DNA from: Desulfurococcus mucosus DSM 2162 | GTDB taxonomy: Archaea; Thermoproteota; Thermoprotei_A; Sulfolobales; Desulfurococcaceae | Assembly (NCBI RefSeq): GCF_000186365.1 | Contig: NC_014961.1 | Location: forward strand, 186,001 to 250,000 | Direction of reading: 5' to 3' | Length of the DNA: 64,000 nt | In this document: positions 1-8,221 of the stretch, piece by piece | How positions within the stretch are numbered: position 1 is the stretch's first letter | Layout: each line of letters opens with the position of its first letter | Notes under the pieces: generated by a model | The model's input: the letters and a program-made list of their open reading frames with translations, nothing else | The model's database searches: none | What the model was told of the DNA's origin: nothing | Translations under genes and position numbers: made by a program

Positions 1-1805
1 CCCACGATCACCTTGATGTAGTCGCCATATATGTCGTCGCTGAAGAACCTAGCCCCTACGGCGAGTCTCAGAGGGATGGATAGGAAGTTCTTGGAGCCAT
101 ATATCATGAAGGCTCCCCTGGGCAGGTACTCTCCGGATGGAGGGGTCTTAGAAACCTGGCTCCCCGGGACCCAGAATACCTCTATGAAGCTAAAGCCAGC
201 TCTCCACGCCCTCGAGTAGCATGCCGCTAGATATGATGCGTCAACCACGTCTTCCACGCTGTGAAGACCCCTACTCTTCAAGACTACTGCGGAGCCGCCA
301 TGTATATCGGCGTGGATGAATACATCGTTGTCACCAAGGTATTTTCGCACCACCATCTCGTTCTGAGACTGGTCTCTACCCCCTATTGCTAGGAAACCAT
401 TCCTCGTGAAAAGCCAGTGGAATCTCTCATACCAGAGGGTTGGAGACAGTCTTCTAACGGTTTTATCCTCGATGCTCATGGTGCTTGAAGCCTCGTTCAG
501 CTGACGGCGCATTTCCTCGAGCACCTTCACAGCTGACTCTATCTTTCCTACCAGCTCTCCCCGCTTCTTCTCGAGTTCCACGACCTGCTTGTCGAGGCCT
601 TTCCGTATGGAGAGCTCGAGGACCTCCCCGTTGACTCTGAGGACTACTATGCCTTTATCCTTATAGACGCCTACAACACCGGGGCAATCCTTGGCGATGT
701 GCTCCCAGCCCTTTACAGCCCTCGTTGATCGAGCACACTCCAATGCTTCGTTGACCGAGGCGTAGTTACCGTATATTAGTTGAAGGATCCTCCCTATTTT
801 TTCAACCTCTTCACGGTAACCCCTTATCACCTCCTCCTGCCTCTTGATCCTTGCCTCAATCTCCTTCACCGCTGCAGCCAGTTCATCAAGTCTCCTCTGC
901 CGCTCTAGCTCGGCCTCGTACTCCGTGAAGTAGGCATCTATCGCGGTGTTTATGTCCTCTACTTGTTTAACACTATTATTGTATACATCACGGAATAGAA
1001 GCGGGTTGTATGATGTATAGATGTCCAAGGTGTTTTCACCACTATACACCAGGTATCCCATCCCTGTGGACGCCTCTCTAACTATTGAGCCGTACTCCTC
1101 GATGAGCCTCTCAACATCGGGTGAAGGTATTTCTGAAACCCTCTTGTTCTTCGCCTCGAGGAGTCCTGCACGGTAGAGGATCTCCTCGGCTATGTGGCCT
1201 GGGAGACCCCATGCTGTAACCAGTGCCCTGACTAAGTCTCTTCCCTCCTTGAGTCTATCTCTAAGCGTTGCACTATCCCAGGGGTCTGATCCCTTGAACG
1301 GCGGGGGCTTATAGGTCTCCGAGGGCTTTATCACTCGATCCCTGTACTCAGTGAACCGTGTCGAGTAAATTATTCTATCACTAGGGTCTGCGACCACCCA
1401 TTGTCCCCTCGGGACAACCTCTATGTAGTGTCTCAGGGGCTTCTCACGCGCACCTGTTTCGAGTACAACTATGCGCTCCCACCAAGGCTGTCTAACCGAT
1501 AGTATCCTTGAATCCCTGACCCTGCTTCTGAGGAATCTCGTGAAGCCATCTATGTCTTTCTCCTCCGGTATGCTTTGGGATAAATGTATCCTTACAGCTG
1601 GCTCGATCTTCAAATGGGTCACGCCACTAGGGCACCTTAGTTTAAGAATCCAGTATGACTTGCAATGGTATGCGTTGTCAACGAAGCAGCTTGTTAGAGA
1701 TGCACCGTGCCTACCCACCCAGGCATACACGTCTAGTATATCCATGGCCTTCTTCAGCAAATACACCACCGCTTCAAGGCACCATGTTTCAGAGGCGTGC
1801 TCCAT
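1..1805 (-). CDS. rqcH: RqcH/Rqc2-type NFACT-family protein (C-terminus outside window)
   Basis: Read on the minus strand, an open frame begins at ATG 1805-1803 and runs off the left edge (about 600 residues visible). The N-terminal part carries the NFACT-N pattern (FVDNAYH, then ILKL), followed by a helix-hairpin-helix stretch (GLPGHIAEEIL), a long coiled-coil region, and near the edge the NFACT-R (DUF814) motif HADIHGGSAVV. The family binds the large ribosomal subunit with a peptidyl-tRNA and acts in rescue of stalled ribosomes. A TATA-like stretch lies only about 15 bp before the ATG, so the exact start is slightly uncertain. Plus-strand ORFs across 31-1837 are shadows of this gene. Confidence 0.9.
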   Translation of the reverse strand, partial: MEHASETWCLEAVVYLLKKAMDILDVYAWVGRHGASLTSCFVDNAYHCKSYWILKLRCPSGVTHLKIEPAVRIHLSQSIPEEKDIDGFTRFLRSRVRDSRILSVRQPWWERIVVLETGAREKPLRHYIEVVPRGQWVVADPSDRIIYSTRFTEYRDRVIKPSETYKPPPFKGSDPWDSATLRDRLKEGRDLVRALVTAWGLPGHIAEEILYRAGLLEAKNKRVSEIPSPDVERLIEEYGSIVREASTGMGYLVYSGENTLDIYTSYNPLLFRDVYNNSVKQVEDINTAIDAYFTEYEAELERQRRLDELAAAVKEIEARIKRQEEVIRGYREEVEKIGRILQLIYGNYASVNEALECARSTRAVKGWEHIAKDCPGVVGVYKDKGIVVLRVNGEVLELSIRKGLDKQVVELEKKRGELVGKIESAVKVLEEMRRQLNEASSTMSIEDKTVRRLSPTLWYERFHWLFTRNGFLAIGGRDQSQNEMVVRKYLGDNDVFIHADIHGGSAVVLKSRGLHSVEDVVDASYLAACYSRAWRAGFSFIEVFWVPGSQVSKTPPSGEYLPRGAFMIYGSKNFLSIPLRLAVGARFFSDDIYGDYIKVIV

Positions 1806-1931
1806 GCTGCTTGAAGACTTATAAGTCGCCCGCTTAATCCTAGTATTCTGTACAGTATGTTTTAAACCCGTTAAATCAAGGCACTCTGCGAAACCCTATC
1901 CGACCCCGGTAGCCATGACGCGGTGTGGTTT

Positions 1932-2207
1932 ATGGACATCGAGGATAAGATATGGTTGTCCAGGCTTGTTACAGGGATAGTGTACGGCGTTGTAACATAC
2001 ATTCTAGTGTTGCTGATGGGGCCTGTTGAGGCAAGCGCGATAACATGGGGTCTCTCCCCCATGGTGTACTATGCCACCGTAATGTATGTGGCTGTAAAAT
2101 ACAGGCCGGTGAAGAGGATGCATCTCTACTTAAGGGGGCTCCTATCATTCTACACAGCATGGCTCTCCACAGTGTTCATACTATACGATCTAACACATCC
2201 CTCATAG
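1932..2207 (+). CDS. small membrane protein, function unknown
   Basis: About 91 residues with an acidic N-terminus (MDIEDK) and roughly three hydrophobic segments (near residues 9-30, 34-52 and 65-84), so an integral membrane protein is expected. A Lys/Arg-rich loop (KYRPVKRM) separates the second and third segments. I do not recognise the family. A GTG at 1923 would add three residues (MWF); I prefer ATG 1932 because the acidic start looks like a natural N-terminus. It is divergent from the NFACT gene and shares a 126 bp intergenic region with it. Confidence 0.6.
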   Translation: MDIEDKIWLSRLVTGIVYGVVTYILVLLMGPVEASAITWGLSPMVYYATVMYVAVKYRPVKRMHLYLRGLLSFYTAWLSTVFILYDLTHPS

Positions 2208-2348
2208 AGGATAACCGCCGGAGCCCTGGGCTCGCCATGGGTTGAGGCATGTTTATAAGCCTCACAGCAACCTCTAACCTGTTGAAGACCCTGGTAGTCG
2301 GGCATGTGCTTCAAGCAAAGCTAAGCAACGTGGCGAGGGTTCCTTAAA

Positions 2349-2981
2349 ATGGAGGGAGCCGGGTGCGGGAAGCCGGTTGTAGTCGTAGAGCACCTTGAGG
2401 AAGGCTTAAGCCCGTGGATACTCCTCGAGTACAGGCATCTCTCAAGCATCTACGGCTCCCAATGCGTGGTCTTCACAAATATGCCTCTCAGATACCACAG
2501 GATTATGGCTAGGTATGGGAAGCCTGTAGCGGAAAGCATAGTTGACATGGTTGACAGGGGATTGGTTAGACGAGAGGACGTCATAGTATTGGATCCAGCT
2601 AGTCCAAGAGAGTTGACCTACCGGGATCTCTCAACAGCCAGGTACGTGGTGGTCGGAGGCATCCTCGGTGATCACCCGCCCAGGAGGCGTACATGGGAGC
2701 TCCTGACAAGCAGGCTCACAGGGGCGAGGGCCTTCAACATAGGGAGCGGGCAGTACAGCATAGATGGAGCAGTCTACTATATTCACTACATGTATTTGAA
2801 TAAAGGAGTAGATGGATACAGGTATGTGGACGGGGTATCCATTGAGACGCCTGAAGGAGTAGTCCGGTTACCCTTCCGGTACCCGCTGGTAGACGGTAAA
2901 CCCCTTATATCAGGCGACCTAGTATACTACATAGTCAACAAGAGGCTGCCGGACCACGTGTGGAGCGAGGTGAAGGGCTGA
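2349..2981 (+). CDS. SFM1-like SPOUT methyltransferase (DUF431)
   Basis: 210 residues. The N-terminal motif VVEHLEEGLSPWILLEY and the central motif GGILGDHPPRRRT, followed by NIGSGQYSIDGA and LPFRY, match the DUF431 family. The characterised member is yeast Sfm1, a SPOUT-fold enzyme that methylates an arginine of ribosomal protein S3. SPOUT enzymes bind S-adenosylmethionine in a C-terminal knot, and GGILGDHPP would be part of it. The archaeal substrate is not known to me; a ribosomal protein is a reasonable guess. A TATA-like box (TTTATAAG, 2251-2258) lies upstream. The metallopeptidase gene starts 6 bp after the stop, suggesting an operon through nucS and the next methyltransferase. Confidence 0.85.
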   Translation: MEGAGCGKPVVVVEHLEEGLSPWILLEYRHLSSIYGSQCVVFTNMPLRYHRIMARYGKPVAESIVDMVDRGLVRREDVIVLDPASPRELTYRDLSTARYVVVGGILGDHPPRRRTWELLTSRLTGARAFNIGSGQYSIDGAVYYIHYMYLNKGVDGYRYVDGVSIETPEGVVRLPFRYPLVDGKPLISGDLVYYIVNKRLPDHVWSEVKG

Positions 2982-2987
2982 GTACCC

Positions 2988-3434
2988 ATGGGGTTACCGA
3001 GGTACGAGCCGGCGCCGGATGTATGCAGAGCTATTGAAGCAATAAGGGATGCACTTGGCGATGAGCTGGGCTACATTGACGTCGAAAGAGTGAGGTGCTA
3101 TAGGAGTATTGGTGCTAGGACTAGGGCGCTCGCCAGGATCCATGGTGTTGAAAGACTGCTTCTAGTGGCACTCGGCATTAAGCCTATCTATGTAATAGAA
3201 GTGGTCTCCGAGAAGTTCTACAGGCTCGGACTCGAGGACCGGGTTAAGGTGCTGATTCACGAGCTCCTCCATATACCGAGGAGCTTCTCAGGCGGTCTCC
3301 GGCCTCATGGAAGATACGTGAATAACAGGAGGGTTGCATCCCTTTACAGGAGGCTTGTGGAAAAAGGGGGTGTTAAGATTATCTGTGAACGGGTGAATGA
3401 TGCATCCTGGTGTACGGGTGGCACCGGTGAATGA
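2988..3434 (+). CDS. putative zinc metallopeptidase (small archaeal family)
   Basis: 148 residues with a clear gluzincin-type motif HELLH at residues 91-95, so H91 and H95 would bind zinc and E92 would be the catalytic base. H107, in GLRPHGR, is a likely third ligand. This layout (short protein, HELLHIP then RPH) matches the small archaeal and phage 'predicted metallopeptidase' family; the substrate is unknown. No signal peptide is visible, so it is probably cytosolic. The gene follows the SFM1-like gene by 6 bp, and its last 38 bp overlap the annotated start of nucS in another frame. Confidence 0.75.
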   Translation: MGLPRYEPAPDVCRAIEAIRDALGDELGYIDVERVRCYRSIGARTRALARIHGVERLLLVALGIKPIYVIEVVSEKFYRLGLEDRVKVLIHELLHIPRSFSGGLRPHGRYVNNRRVASLYRRLVEKGGVKIICERVNDASWCTGGTGE

Positions 3435-4251
3435 ACCCCTGATCCTTGAGAAACCCGACCCAGCGGCACTACCGGATCTCATTAGGAGAGCCATCGGCGA
3501 GAGGAACACGGTCATCGTGATCGGCGAGTGCAGTGTTGAATACGAGGGCCGGAGCACATCGAGGCTAGGTAAGGGTGACAGGGTGCTCATGATAAAGCAG
3601 GACGGCTCAGTCCTCGTCCACCGCCCCACCGGCTATTCCCCTGTAAACTGGCAGCCAGACACCAGTGTGATAGAGGCATGGATTAACGAGAGAGGCGAGC
3701 TCTCAATACTGGCCGTCAGGAGTAAGCCGAGGGAAGTGTTGAATATCTCTTTCTCCAGGGTTGACTCGGTGATTATTGCCAGGCTAAGGGATGACGCTGA
3801 GTTCACAATGTACCTCGATGAAGCCGAGATGAAGAGGGTGCTCGTGGGAAACCCGGAGCTAATAGAGCCCGGGTTCAGAGTGGTCGAGGATGAAAAAAGA
3901 CTTGGATCCGGGCAAGCAGACATATACGGGGTCGACAAGGAGGGTAGGCCGGTCATAGTTGAATTAAAGAGGATCACAGCATCCAGGGATGCCGTCCTCC
4001 AGTTATACGGCTATGTGAAAGCATATGAGGCGACATACGGTAAAAGACCCAGAGGTATACTCATAGCCCCGTCCTTCTCGCCTTCAGCGATTGAGACGCT
4101 GCTGAGGCTTCAGCTCGAGTACAGGCAGGTGGATCTCCGCGAGCTCTACCGCTTAGCAGTTGAGAAAGGCTTAAGGAGAAGCCTCCTAGAATACGGGCGG
4201 AGACCCGGAGAACGGGAGCGTGGAACCGGGGAGAAGACCCGTCATGAGTAA
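3397..4251 (+). CDS. nucS: endonuclease NucS (EndoMS)
   Basis: 284 residues with the two-part NucS layout: an N-terminal DNA-binding domain (residues about 10-125) and a C-terminal RecB-like nuclease domain. The motif GQADIYGVD followed by VIVELKR gives the D, E and K of the active site. NucS cuts branched or mismatch-containing DNA and usually works with PCNA. The longest frame begins at ATG 3397, inside the metallopeptidase gene; GTG codons at 3418 and 3427 would shorten the overlap and are credible starts. The stop overlaps the ATG of the next methyltransferase (ATGAGTAA), pointing to translational coupling. Confidence 0.88.
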   Translation: MMHPGVRVAPVNEPLILEKPDPAALPDLIRRAIGERNTVIVIGECSVEYEGRSTSRLGKGDRVLMIKQDGSVLVHRPTGYSPVNWQPDTSVIEAWINERGELSILAVRSKPREVLNISFSRVDSVIIARLRDDAEFTMYLDEAEMKRVLVGNPELIEPGFRVVEDEKRLGSGQADIYGVDKEGRPVIVELKRITASRDAVLQLYGYVKAYEATYGKRPRGILIAPSFSPSAIETLLRLQLEYRQVDLRELYRLAVEKGLRRSLLEYGRRPGERERGTGEKTRHE

Positions 4252-4822
4252 TCCAGCCTTGGATCAAACAGGTGGTGATGACGCCTGGAGATATGATGCA
4301 ACAGCTTCATCGTACGATGAACTCTACCGGGTTGAACAATACAGCAAGTACGGTGTACTAGTAGCACTGTTAACCAGGTACATGGATTCAGCCACACTGC
4401 TTGACGCTGGATGCGGGACGGGTCTACTGGTAGAATACCTGGCTGAAAGAGGGCTCGACAGGTATGCGAGGTACATATGCCTGGATCCAAGTGTTGGAAT
4501 GATAAGCAGGTTGTCGGAGAAACCAGTCGACTACCGTGTGATACCCGTGGTAGGCTACGCAGAGGAGATCCCGTTGAGGGATTCAAGCATCGATATAGTG
4601 GTCTCAGTGACGGCGTGGAGCAATATAGGTGGAAAGAGGGAGGCTACCCGGGAATTCAAAAGGGTGACTGGTAGGGGTGGCTTGATAATTGTGTCAAGCC
4701 ATGTGAAACACCATTCCACTCCCCCGGCATTGTTCGATGCGTGCTTTAAGAAGATCGCCGAGCACATAGATGAATTCTATGTCTGCGTGAAGAACTCGGC
4801 TACACAGCCGGAAACCTTTTAA
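4244..4822 (+). CDS. class I SAM-dependent methyltransferase
   Basis: 192 residues from ATG 4244. Motif I is visible as LLDAGCGTG, followed by an acidic motif II (ICLDPS), then EIPLRDSSIDIVVS (motifs around the active site) and a late strand GLIIVSS. This is the Methyltransf_11 type pattern; the substrate cannot be read from sequence. The start overlaps the end of nucS by 8 bp, so the two are probably co-transcribed. A GTG at 4220 would give eight more residues, but the ATG overlap is the more usual arrangement. Confidence 0.8.
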   Translation: MSNPALDQTGGDDAWRYDATASSYDELYRVEQYSKYGVLVALLTRYMDSATLLDAGCGTGLLVEYLAERGLDRYARYICLDPSVGMISRLSEKPVDYRVIPVVGYAEEIPLRDSSIDIVVSVTAWSNIGGKREATREFKRVTGRGGLIIVSSHVKHHSTPPALFDACFKKIAEHIDEFYVCVKNSATQPETF

Positions 4823-4878
4823 AGACCTACGTGTAATTTATTAGACCAACGATACCTAAAGACACGTGGTGCACAGCC

Positions 4879-5160
4879 ATGAGCAATGTATCCAGGGGTT
4901 ACAGGCCGCCTTCACCCATGAAAGTCTTGAAGAGTGCAGAGGGGCAGATAATACTGGTCAGGATAAAGGGCGGCTACGAGTACATTGGAACACTGGACTT
5001 GATTGATGGCACAATGAACATAGTGTTAAGCGACTGCACAGAGTACAGTAGTGAAGGAAAGCCCACATCTAGGTATGGGAGAATAATAATCAGGGGAAGC
5101 CACGTCGAATTCATCAGCACCAACTATGGCCAGGTTGCACCCGACAAGGTTGCCTTCTGA
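4879..5160 (+). CDS. Sm-like (Lsm) archaeal protein
   Basis: 93 residues. The Sm1 motif (VRIKGGYEYIGTLDLIDGTMNIVL, given here as positions about 27-50) and Sm2 motif (GRIIIRGSHVEFIS, about 68-81) are both clear. Archaeal Sm proteins form hexameric or heptameric rings that bind U-rich RNA, including tRNA precursors and small RNAs. The first 15 residues form a short basic tail before the domain. The gene has its own TATA-like box overlapping the end of the preceding gene (CTTTTAAAG near 4815). Confidence 0.9.
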   Translation: MSNVSRGYRPPSPMKVLKSAEGQIILVRIKGGYEYIGTLDLIDGTMNIVLSDCTEYSSEGKPTSRYGRIIIRGSHVEFISTNYGQVAPDKVAF

Positions 5161-5465
5161 CATTCTTTCCGCTTTAAAAAGAACCATCACACTCCAGGGG
5201 ATGCCGGAACCTAAGACCTTGTCCTATTGTTCCTTTCAGGCACAGCATTGATACTCGGCGTCTACCACTAACCTAGAGTCAGCTCAAAACCTGCTGAGGC
5301 AGAGGATGAATCGGGATCCTGCACCATGCTGAACGAGCATCATGCATGAATTAGCCTGGTTCCCGCTTCAAAGAAAGCACGGGTTGAAACTAGTGGTTAC
5401 TGATTTATAAGATGCACTAGGTATCAGCTGGATCCAGGAGGGCTCCTGGGAGAGGTTGGTTCGAT
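5161..5465. other. 305 bp intergenic region without a recognisable gene
   Basis: Nothing convincing is coded here. A TATA-like TTTAAAAAG lies at 5173-5181 and another (ATTTATAAG) at 5403-5411, the latter probably serving the gene at 5466. A short open stretch near 5218-5270 would encode a hydrophobic 18-residue tail (LVLLFLSGTALILGVYH) closed by a stop but without a start, so it may be a gene relic. GC content looks lower than in neighbouring genes. It does not resemble SRP RNA or RNase P RNA. Confidence 0.5.
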
Positions 5466-6341
5466 TTGGATACAGCTATACCCAGGAGGGTTGAGGTATT
5501 TGTCCTTGCTGACGACTATGCTGGGATGACACGGGGACTCCTCGCACAGCACGGCGTCTCCTACCTTGTGAAGGCAACCATGGAGGAAGGGAGCGAGGTC
5601 ACCGTGTTATTCGACACCGGGTATAATGGTGAAGCAGTACTCCGCAACATGGAGGTGCTTGGGTTAAGCTTCGACGACGTCGACTACATTGTGTTATCCC
5701 ATAACCATTACGACCATGCAAACGGGCTTCCCACATTGCTGAAGACGGCTGGGAGGAAGAGGCTGGTGCCAGTCATAGTTGGAAAAGGCTTCTTCCACAG
5801 GTCGGTGGCTTTGAAGCCGAGGCTACGTGTACTCAACCATGAGTGGACTAGGGAGGAAGCCGAGGCACTGGGCGCTAGATTCATAGAGGTTGATGGTAGA
5901 CTCGACCTGGCACCAGGGGTCTCGATTCCAGGGCTCATAGGGCTCGGGGAAAGGCTGGGATTCGAGAATAATTCAACAAGTTACTACATTGTCGCAAACG
6001 GTTCACTGGTCGAGGACTGGGTTAGCCATGAAGTGAGCCTAGCTGTGAGGAGTAGGAAGGGGATTCTCTTGCTCGTAGGATGCAGTCATCCAGGTGTGGC
6101 TAGTATTGCAAGGAAGGCGTCCAGCGTGCTTGGCGATAGAATACACATGGTTATGGGCGGCTTCCATCTTGTAGATGCTGATGAGCATAGGATCGCGAGG
6201 ACGATCCAGGCACTCCGCGAGCTCGGAGTTGAGAAAGTGGTTGCAGGCCACTGTACAGGCTTGAAGGCTGAAGCAATGCTTCTTCAAGCCTATGGAAGCG
6301 ACTTCACCAGGATCCATACAGGGCTCTCCGTAAGCATATAG
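5466..6341 (+). CDS. metallo-beta-lactamase fold hydrolase, COG1237-like
   Basis: 291 residues from TTG 5466; no ATG or GTG lies in frame before the upstream stop at 5418-5420. The metal-binding motif HNHYDH occupies residues 79-84, with later ligands in GCSHPG, GGFHL and AGHCTG. That set resembles the family containing the methanopterin enzyme that makes ribofuranosylaminobenzene phosphate, plus many unassigned hydrolases. This organism is not a methanogen, so I assign only the fold. A TATA-like box lies about 58 bp upstream. The stop is 3 bp from the convergent radical SAM gene. Confidence 0.82.
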   Translation: MDTAIPRRVEVFVLADDYAGMTRGLLAQHGVSYLVKATMEEGSEVTVLFDTGYNGEAVLRNMEVLGLSFDDVDYIVLSHNHYDHANGLPTLLKTAGRKRLVPVIVGKGFFHRSVALKPRLRVLNHEWTREEAEALGARFIEVDGRLDLAPGVSIPGLIGLGERLGFENNSTSYYIVANGSLVEDWVSHEVSLAVRSRKGILLLVGCSHPGVASIARKASSVLGDRIHMVMGGFHLVDADEHRIARTIQALRELGVEKVVAGHCTGLKAEAMLLQAYGSDFTRIHTGLSVSI

Positions 6342-6344
6342 TTG

Positions 6345-7187
6345 TCAACGCCTACCAATAGATGTCTTGAAGCCCTGTAGTAGATTCTCTGGGAGCGAGC
6401 AGCATGCATCATATATCTCCGAGGAGTCGTCGAGCAGTGGGTGATACGGGTTTGCAATCCTATCCACAAGCCCTTCGTCAACGGCCGCCGTATCTAGTTC
6501 TCTCTTAATGTAGTGGGGCCTCATGCATCCCAGATATATTCTACCATTGAATAGTCTCCTGGCCTCACGCAGGTTCTCTAACACCGTGCCGGCTTGAGGC
6601 GTGGTTGCCTCACCGGGTTCCGGTATGTACGCGAGTAGTGTGACCTCATTTAATCCGAGATCTTCAACTGCCTTGACCTCTCTTCGAAACACCTCTTTGG
6701 AGAACCCGGGGTGCCAGAGGTAGAGGTGGGGTACCACGTGTAAGCCTGCATCGCTCATGAGCTTCAGTGATTCCAGGTAGGCTTCTACATTCACTGGGAG
6801 TCCTCTCACATATTTTGCAATATAGTTGCTTAACGTGAACTCGTAGTCCACTACATCTATTATTCCCCTTAATGCTTCAAGCGTGCTTCTATCCCTCTGT
6901 AAACCTAGGTGCGCGTTGTATATGAAACCATACTTCCTCCTCGCATCCCTCAACACGTCGATGAAGCCTTCAATGGGCAGGTAGCCTTCCCTGGTGAAAC
7001 CGCCGCTGACCAGTATTCCCCTCACACCCGACTCGTAGAGCCCCCTAAGGATCTCACCAGCTCTATCCCTGCTTAGATGGGTCATGTGTCTAAGGTACTT
7101 GCCTCTGCAGAACCTGCAGTTCAACCAGCAGGCTGAGCCGGTGATGGATACCGAGGTGAATTTCTCGATGTGCAGGAAGTACTTCAA
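6345..7187 (-). CDS. radical SAM protein, LipS1/LipS2-type lipoyl synthase subunit (COG1856-like)
   Basis: 280 residues. The radical SAM cluster motif is CWLNCRFC (C20, C24, C27), preceded by SVSITG. This pattern, with the later LVSGG strand, matches the 'biotin synthase homolog' group (COG1856), which supplies one half of the two-protein lipoyl synthase LipS1/LipS2 known in archaea and some bacteria. Together the pair inserts two sulfurs into octanoyl groups. The start is TTG 7187, which overlaps the TGA of the upstream radical SAM gene (TTGA), so the two are translationally coupled. Which of the two is LipS1 and which LipS2 I leave open. The adjacent ligase genes support the role. Confidence 0.75.
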   Translation of the reverse strand: MKYFLHIEKFTSVSITGSACWLNCRFCRGKYLRHMTHLSRDRAGEILRGLYESGVRGILVSGGFTREGYLPIEGFIDVLRDARRKYGFIYNAHLGLQRDRSTLEALRGIIDVVDYEFTLSNYIAKYVRGLPVNVEAYLESLKLMSDAGLHVVPHLYLWHPGFSKEVFRREVKAVEDLGLNEVTLLAYIPEPGEATTPQAGTVLENLREARRLFNGRIYLGCMRPHYIKRELDTAAVDEGLVDRIANPYHPLLDDSSEIYDACCSLPENLLQGFKTSIGRR

Positions 7188-8107
7188 ACCATGACACCTA
7201 TACTCCTTAACTCCTCGATCACAATCTGCCTGTGTTTCTCAAGTGTTCTCCGCGATGGATAATTGTATATGGAGCTGGGTAGGTCAGTGTAAAAGGGCCT
7301 ATTGCACCCGGGGCACCCCCTGGTGTATAATGCCTTGAAAACATCCACCGGTGGCTGCCTTTTGAAAACTCCGGCGTCGACATCTATGTAGTCCAGTGGG
7401 TTCTCCCCGTTCTCGAGGAGCTCTACGGCTAGTTGGACGACCCTGTAATACTTTTTATCTATACTCTTCATTGAACCGGTGTCGAAGTAGTTGAATAACG
7501 CGGCTCTCGCACCGGCCGAGTATATTTTGATCAAGGTGTCAACGGCCTCCCTAAGCCTCTCCCCTAAGCCCACTATTAAGTGAACATATACACGCCCCCT
7601 CCCAAACACCTCGACAGCGTTTTCTATGAAGCTCCAGTATATCTCCCACGTGTACGGCTTCCCCCACTTAGCAAACAACTCACGTGTCGCAGTATCAAGG
7701 CCCACCCCTAGCTCGCTGACACCGAGCTCCTTGAACTCCTCCAGAACCCCCTTGGGAACAGGCGTTATTGCCAGCGATATGGGTAGCCTGCTGACTCCCG
7801 AGATACCTTGTATAAAGGACTTTGCCTCCGTGATGAAACCCTTCTTGAGAACCGTCTGGAAGCATATCCGCTTAAACACGTCTCTCCACGATCTCAGAAT
7901 AAGCGATGACTCCACTAGAGGCCACACTATTTTCCCAAGCCAATCCTGCCTGCCTACAGTCATCCTTGACTGATTGCAGAACCCGCATTTCCCGAGGCAT
8001 CCATTATCAGAGTATTGTAGGAAGTACGCTGTAGTAGGTTCATCACTCATTCTCACGCTGGATAACCCTAGCTTAGCGAGGGTCCCGATGGATGCTCTAA
8101 CGAGCAT
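7184..8107 (-). CDS. radical SAM protein, LipS1/LipS2-type lipoyl synthase subunit (COG2516-like)
   Basis: About 307 residues from ATG 8107; TTG 8116 would add three. The cluster motif is CLGKCGFC (C37, C41, C44), preceded by AYFLQYSDNG, a pattern of the biotin-synthase-related group COG2516. A C-terminal CPGCNRPFY motif may hold an extra iron-sulfur cluster, as expected for a sulfur-donating enzyme. Two different radical SAM proteins coupled in one operon, divergent from lipoate-protein ligase genes, is the arrangement of the LipS1/LipS2 lipoyl synthase. Substrate would be an octanoylated carrier protein such as GcvH or an E2 component, neither of which is in this window. Confidence 0.75.
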   Translation of the reverse strand: MLVRASIGTLAKLGLSSVRMSDEPTTAYFLQYSDNGCLGKCGFCNQSRMTVGRQDWLGKIVWPLVESSLILRSWRDVFKRICFQTVLKKGFITEAKSFIQGISGVSRLPISLAITPVPKGVLEEFKELGVSELGVGLDTATRELFAKWGKPYTWEIYWSFIENAVEVFGRGRVYVHLIVGLGERLREAVDTLIKIYSAGARAALFNYFDTGSMKSIDKKYYRVVQLAVELLENGENPLDYIDVDAGVFKRQPPVDVFKALYTRGCPGCNRPFYTDLPSSIYNYPSRRTLEKHRQIVIEELRSIGVMV

Positions 8108-8142
8108 TCTAATCAACCGTTAGCTTCTTGATCCCTACAACA

Positions 8143-8152
8143 GATTTATAGC
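8143..8152 (+). promoter_or_regulatory. TATA-like box for the lipoate ligase operon
   Basis: GATTTATAGC lies in the 66 bp between the divergent lipS-type and lplA genes. Its centre is about 26 bp before ATG 8174, which would suit leaderless transcription from that codon; the family-preferred ATG 8222 would then have a 50 nt leader. Confidence 0.5.
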
Positions 8153-8221
8153 TTCCACAACCATCCATGATCCATGGTGTTGCATCAGGAGGCAGCCGAA
8201 GTCCTTCATGGTGAGGGAGGG

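Noticed and set aside
31-1837. Plus-strand ORFs near the left edge
   Set aside because: They lie opposite the clear NFACT gene on the minus strand, which has family motifs throughout.
2249-2350. 33-residue ORF before the SFM1-like gene
   Set aside because: Its start overlaps a TATA-like box and the protein shows no recognisable features; more likely leader DNA.
5300-5370. Possible C/D box RNA with GATGA and CTGA elements
   Set aside because: Only one box of each type is near consensus, spacing is irregular and no closing stem is visible.
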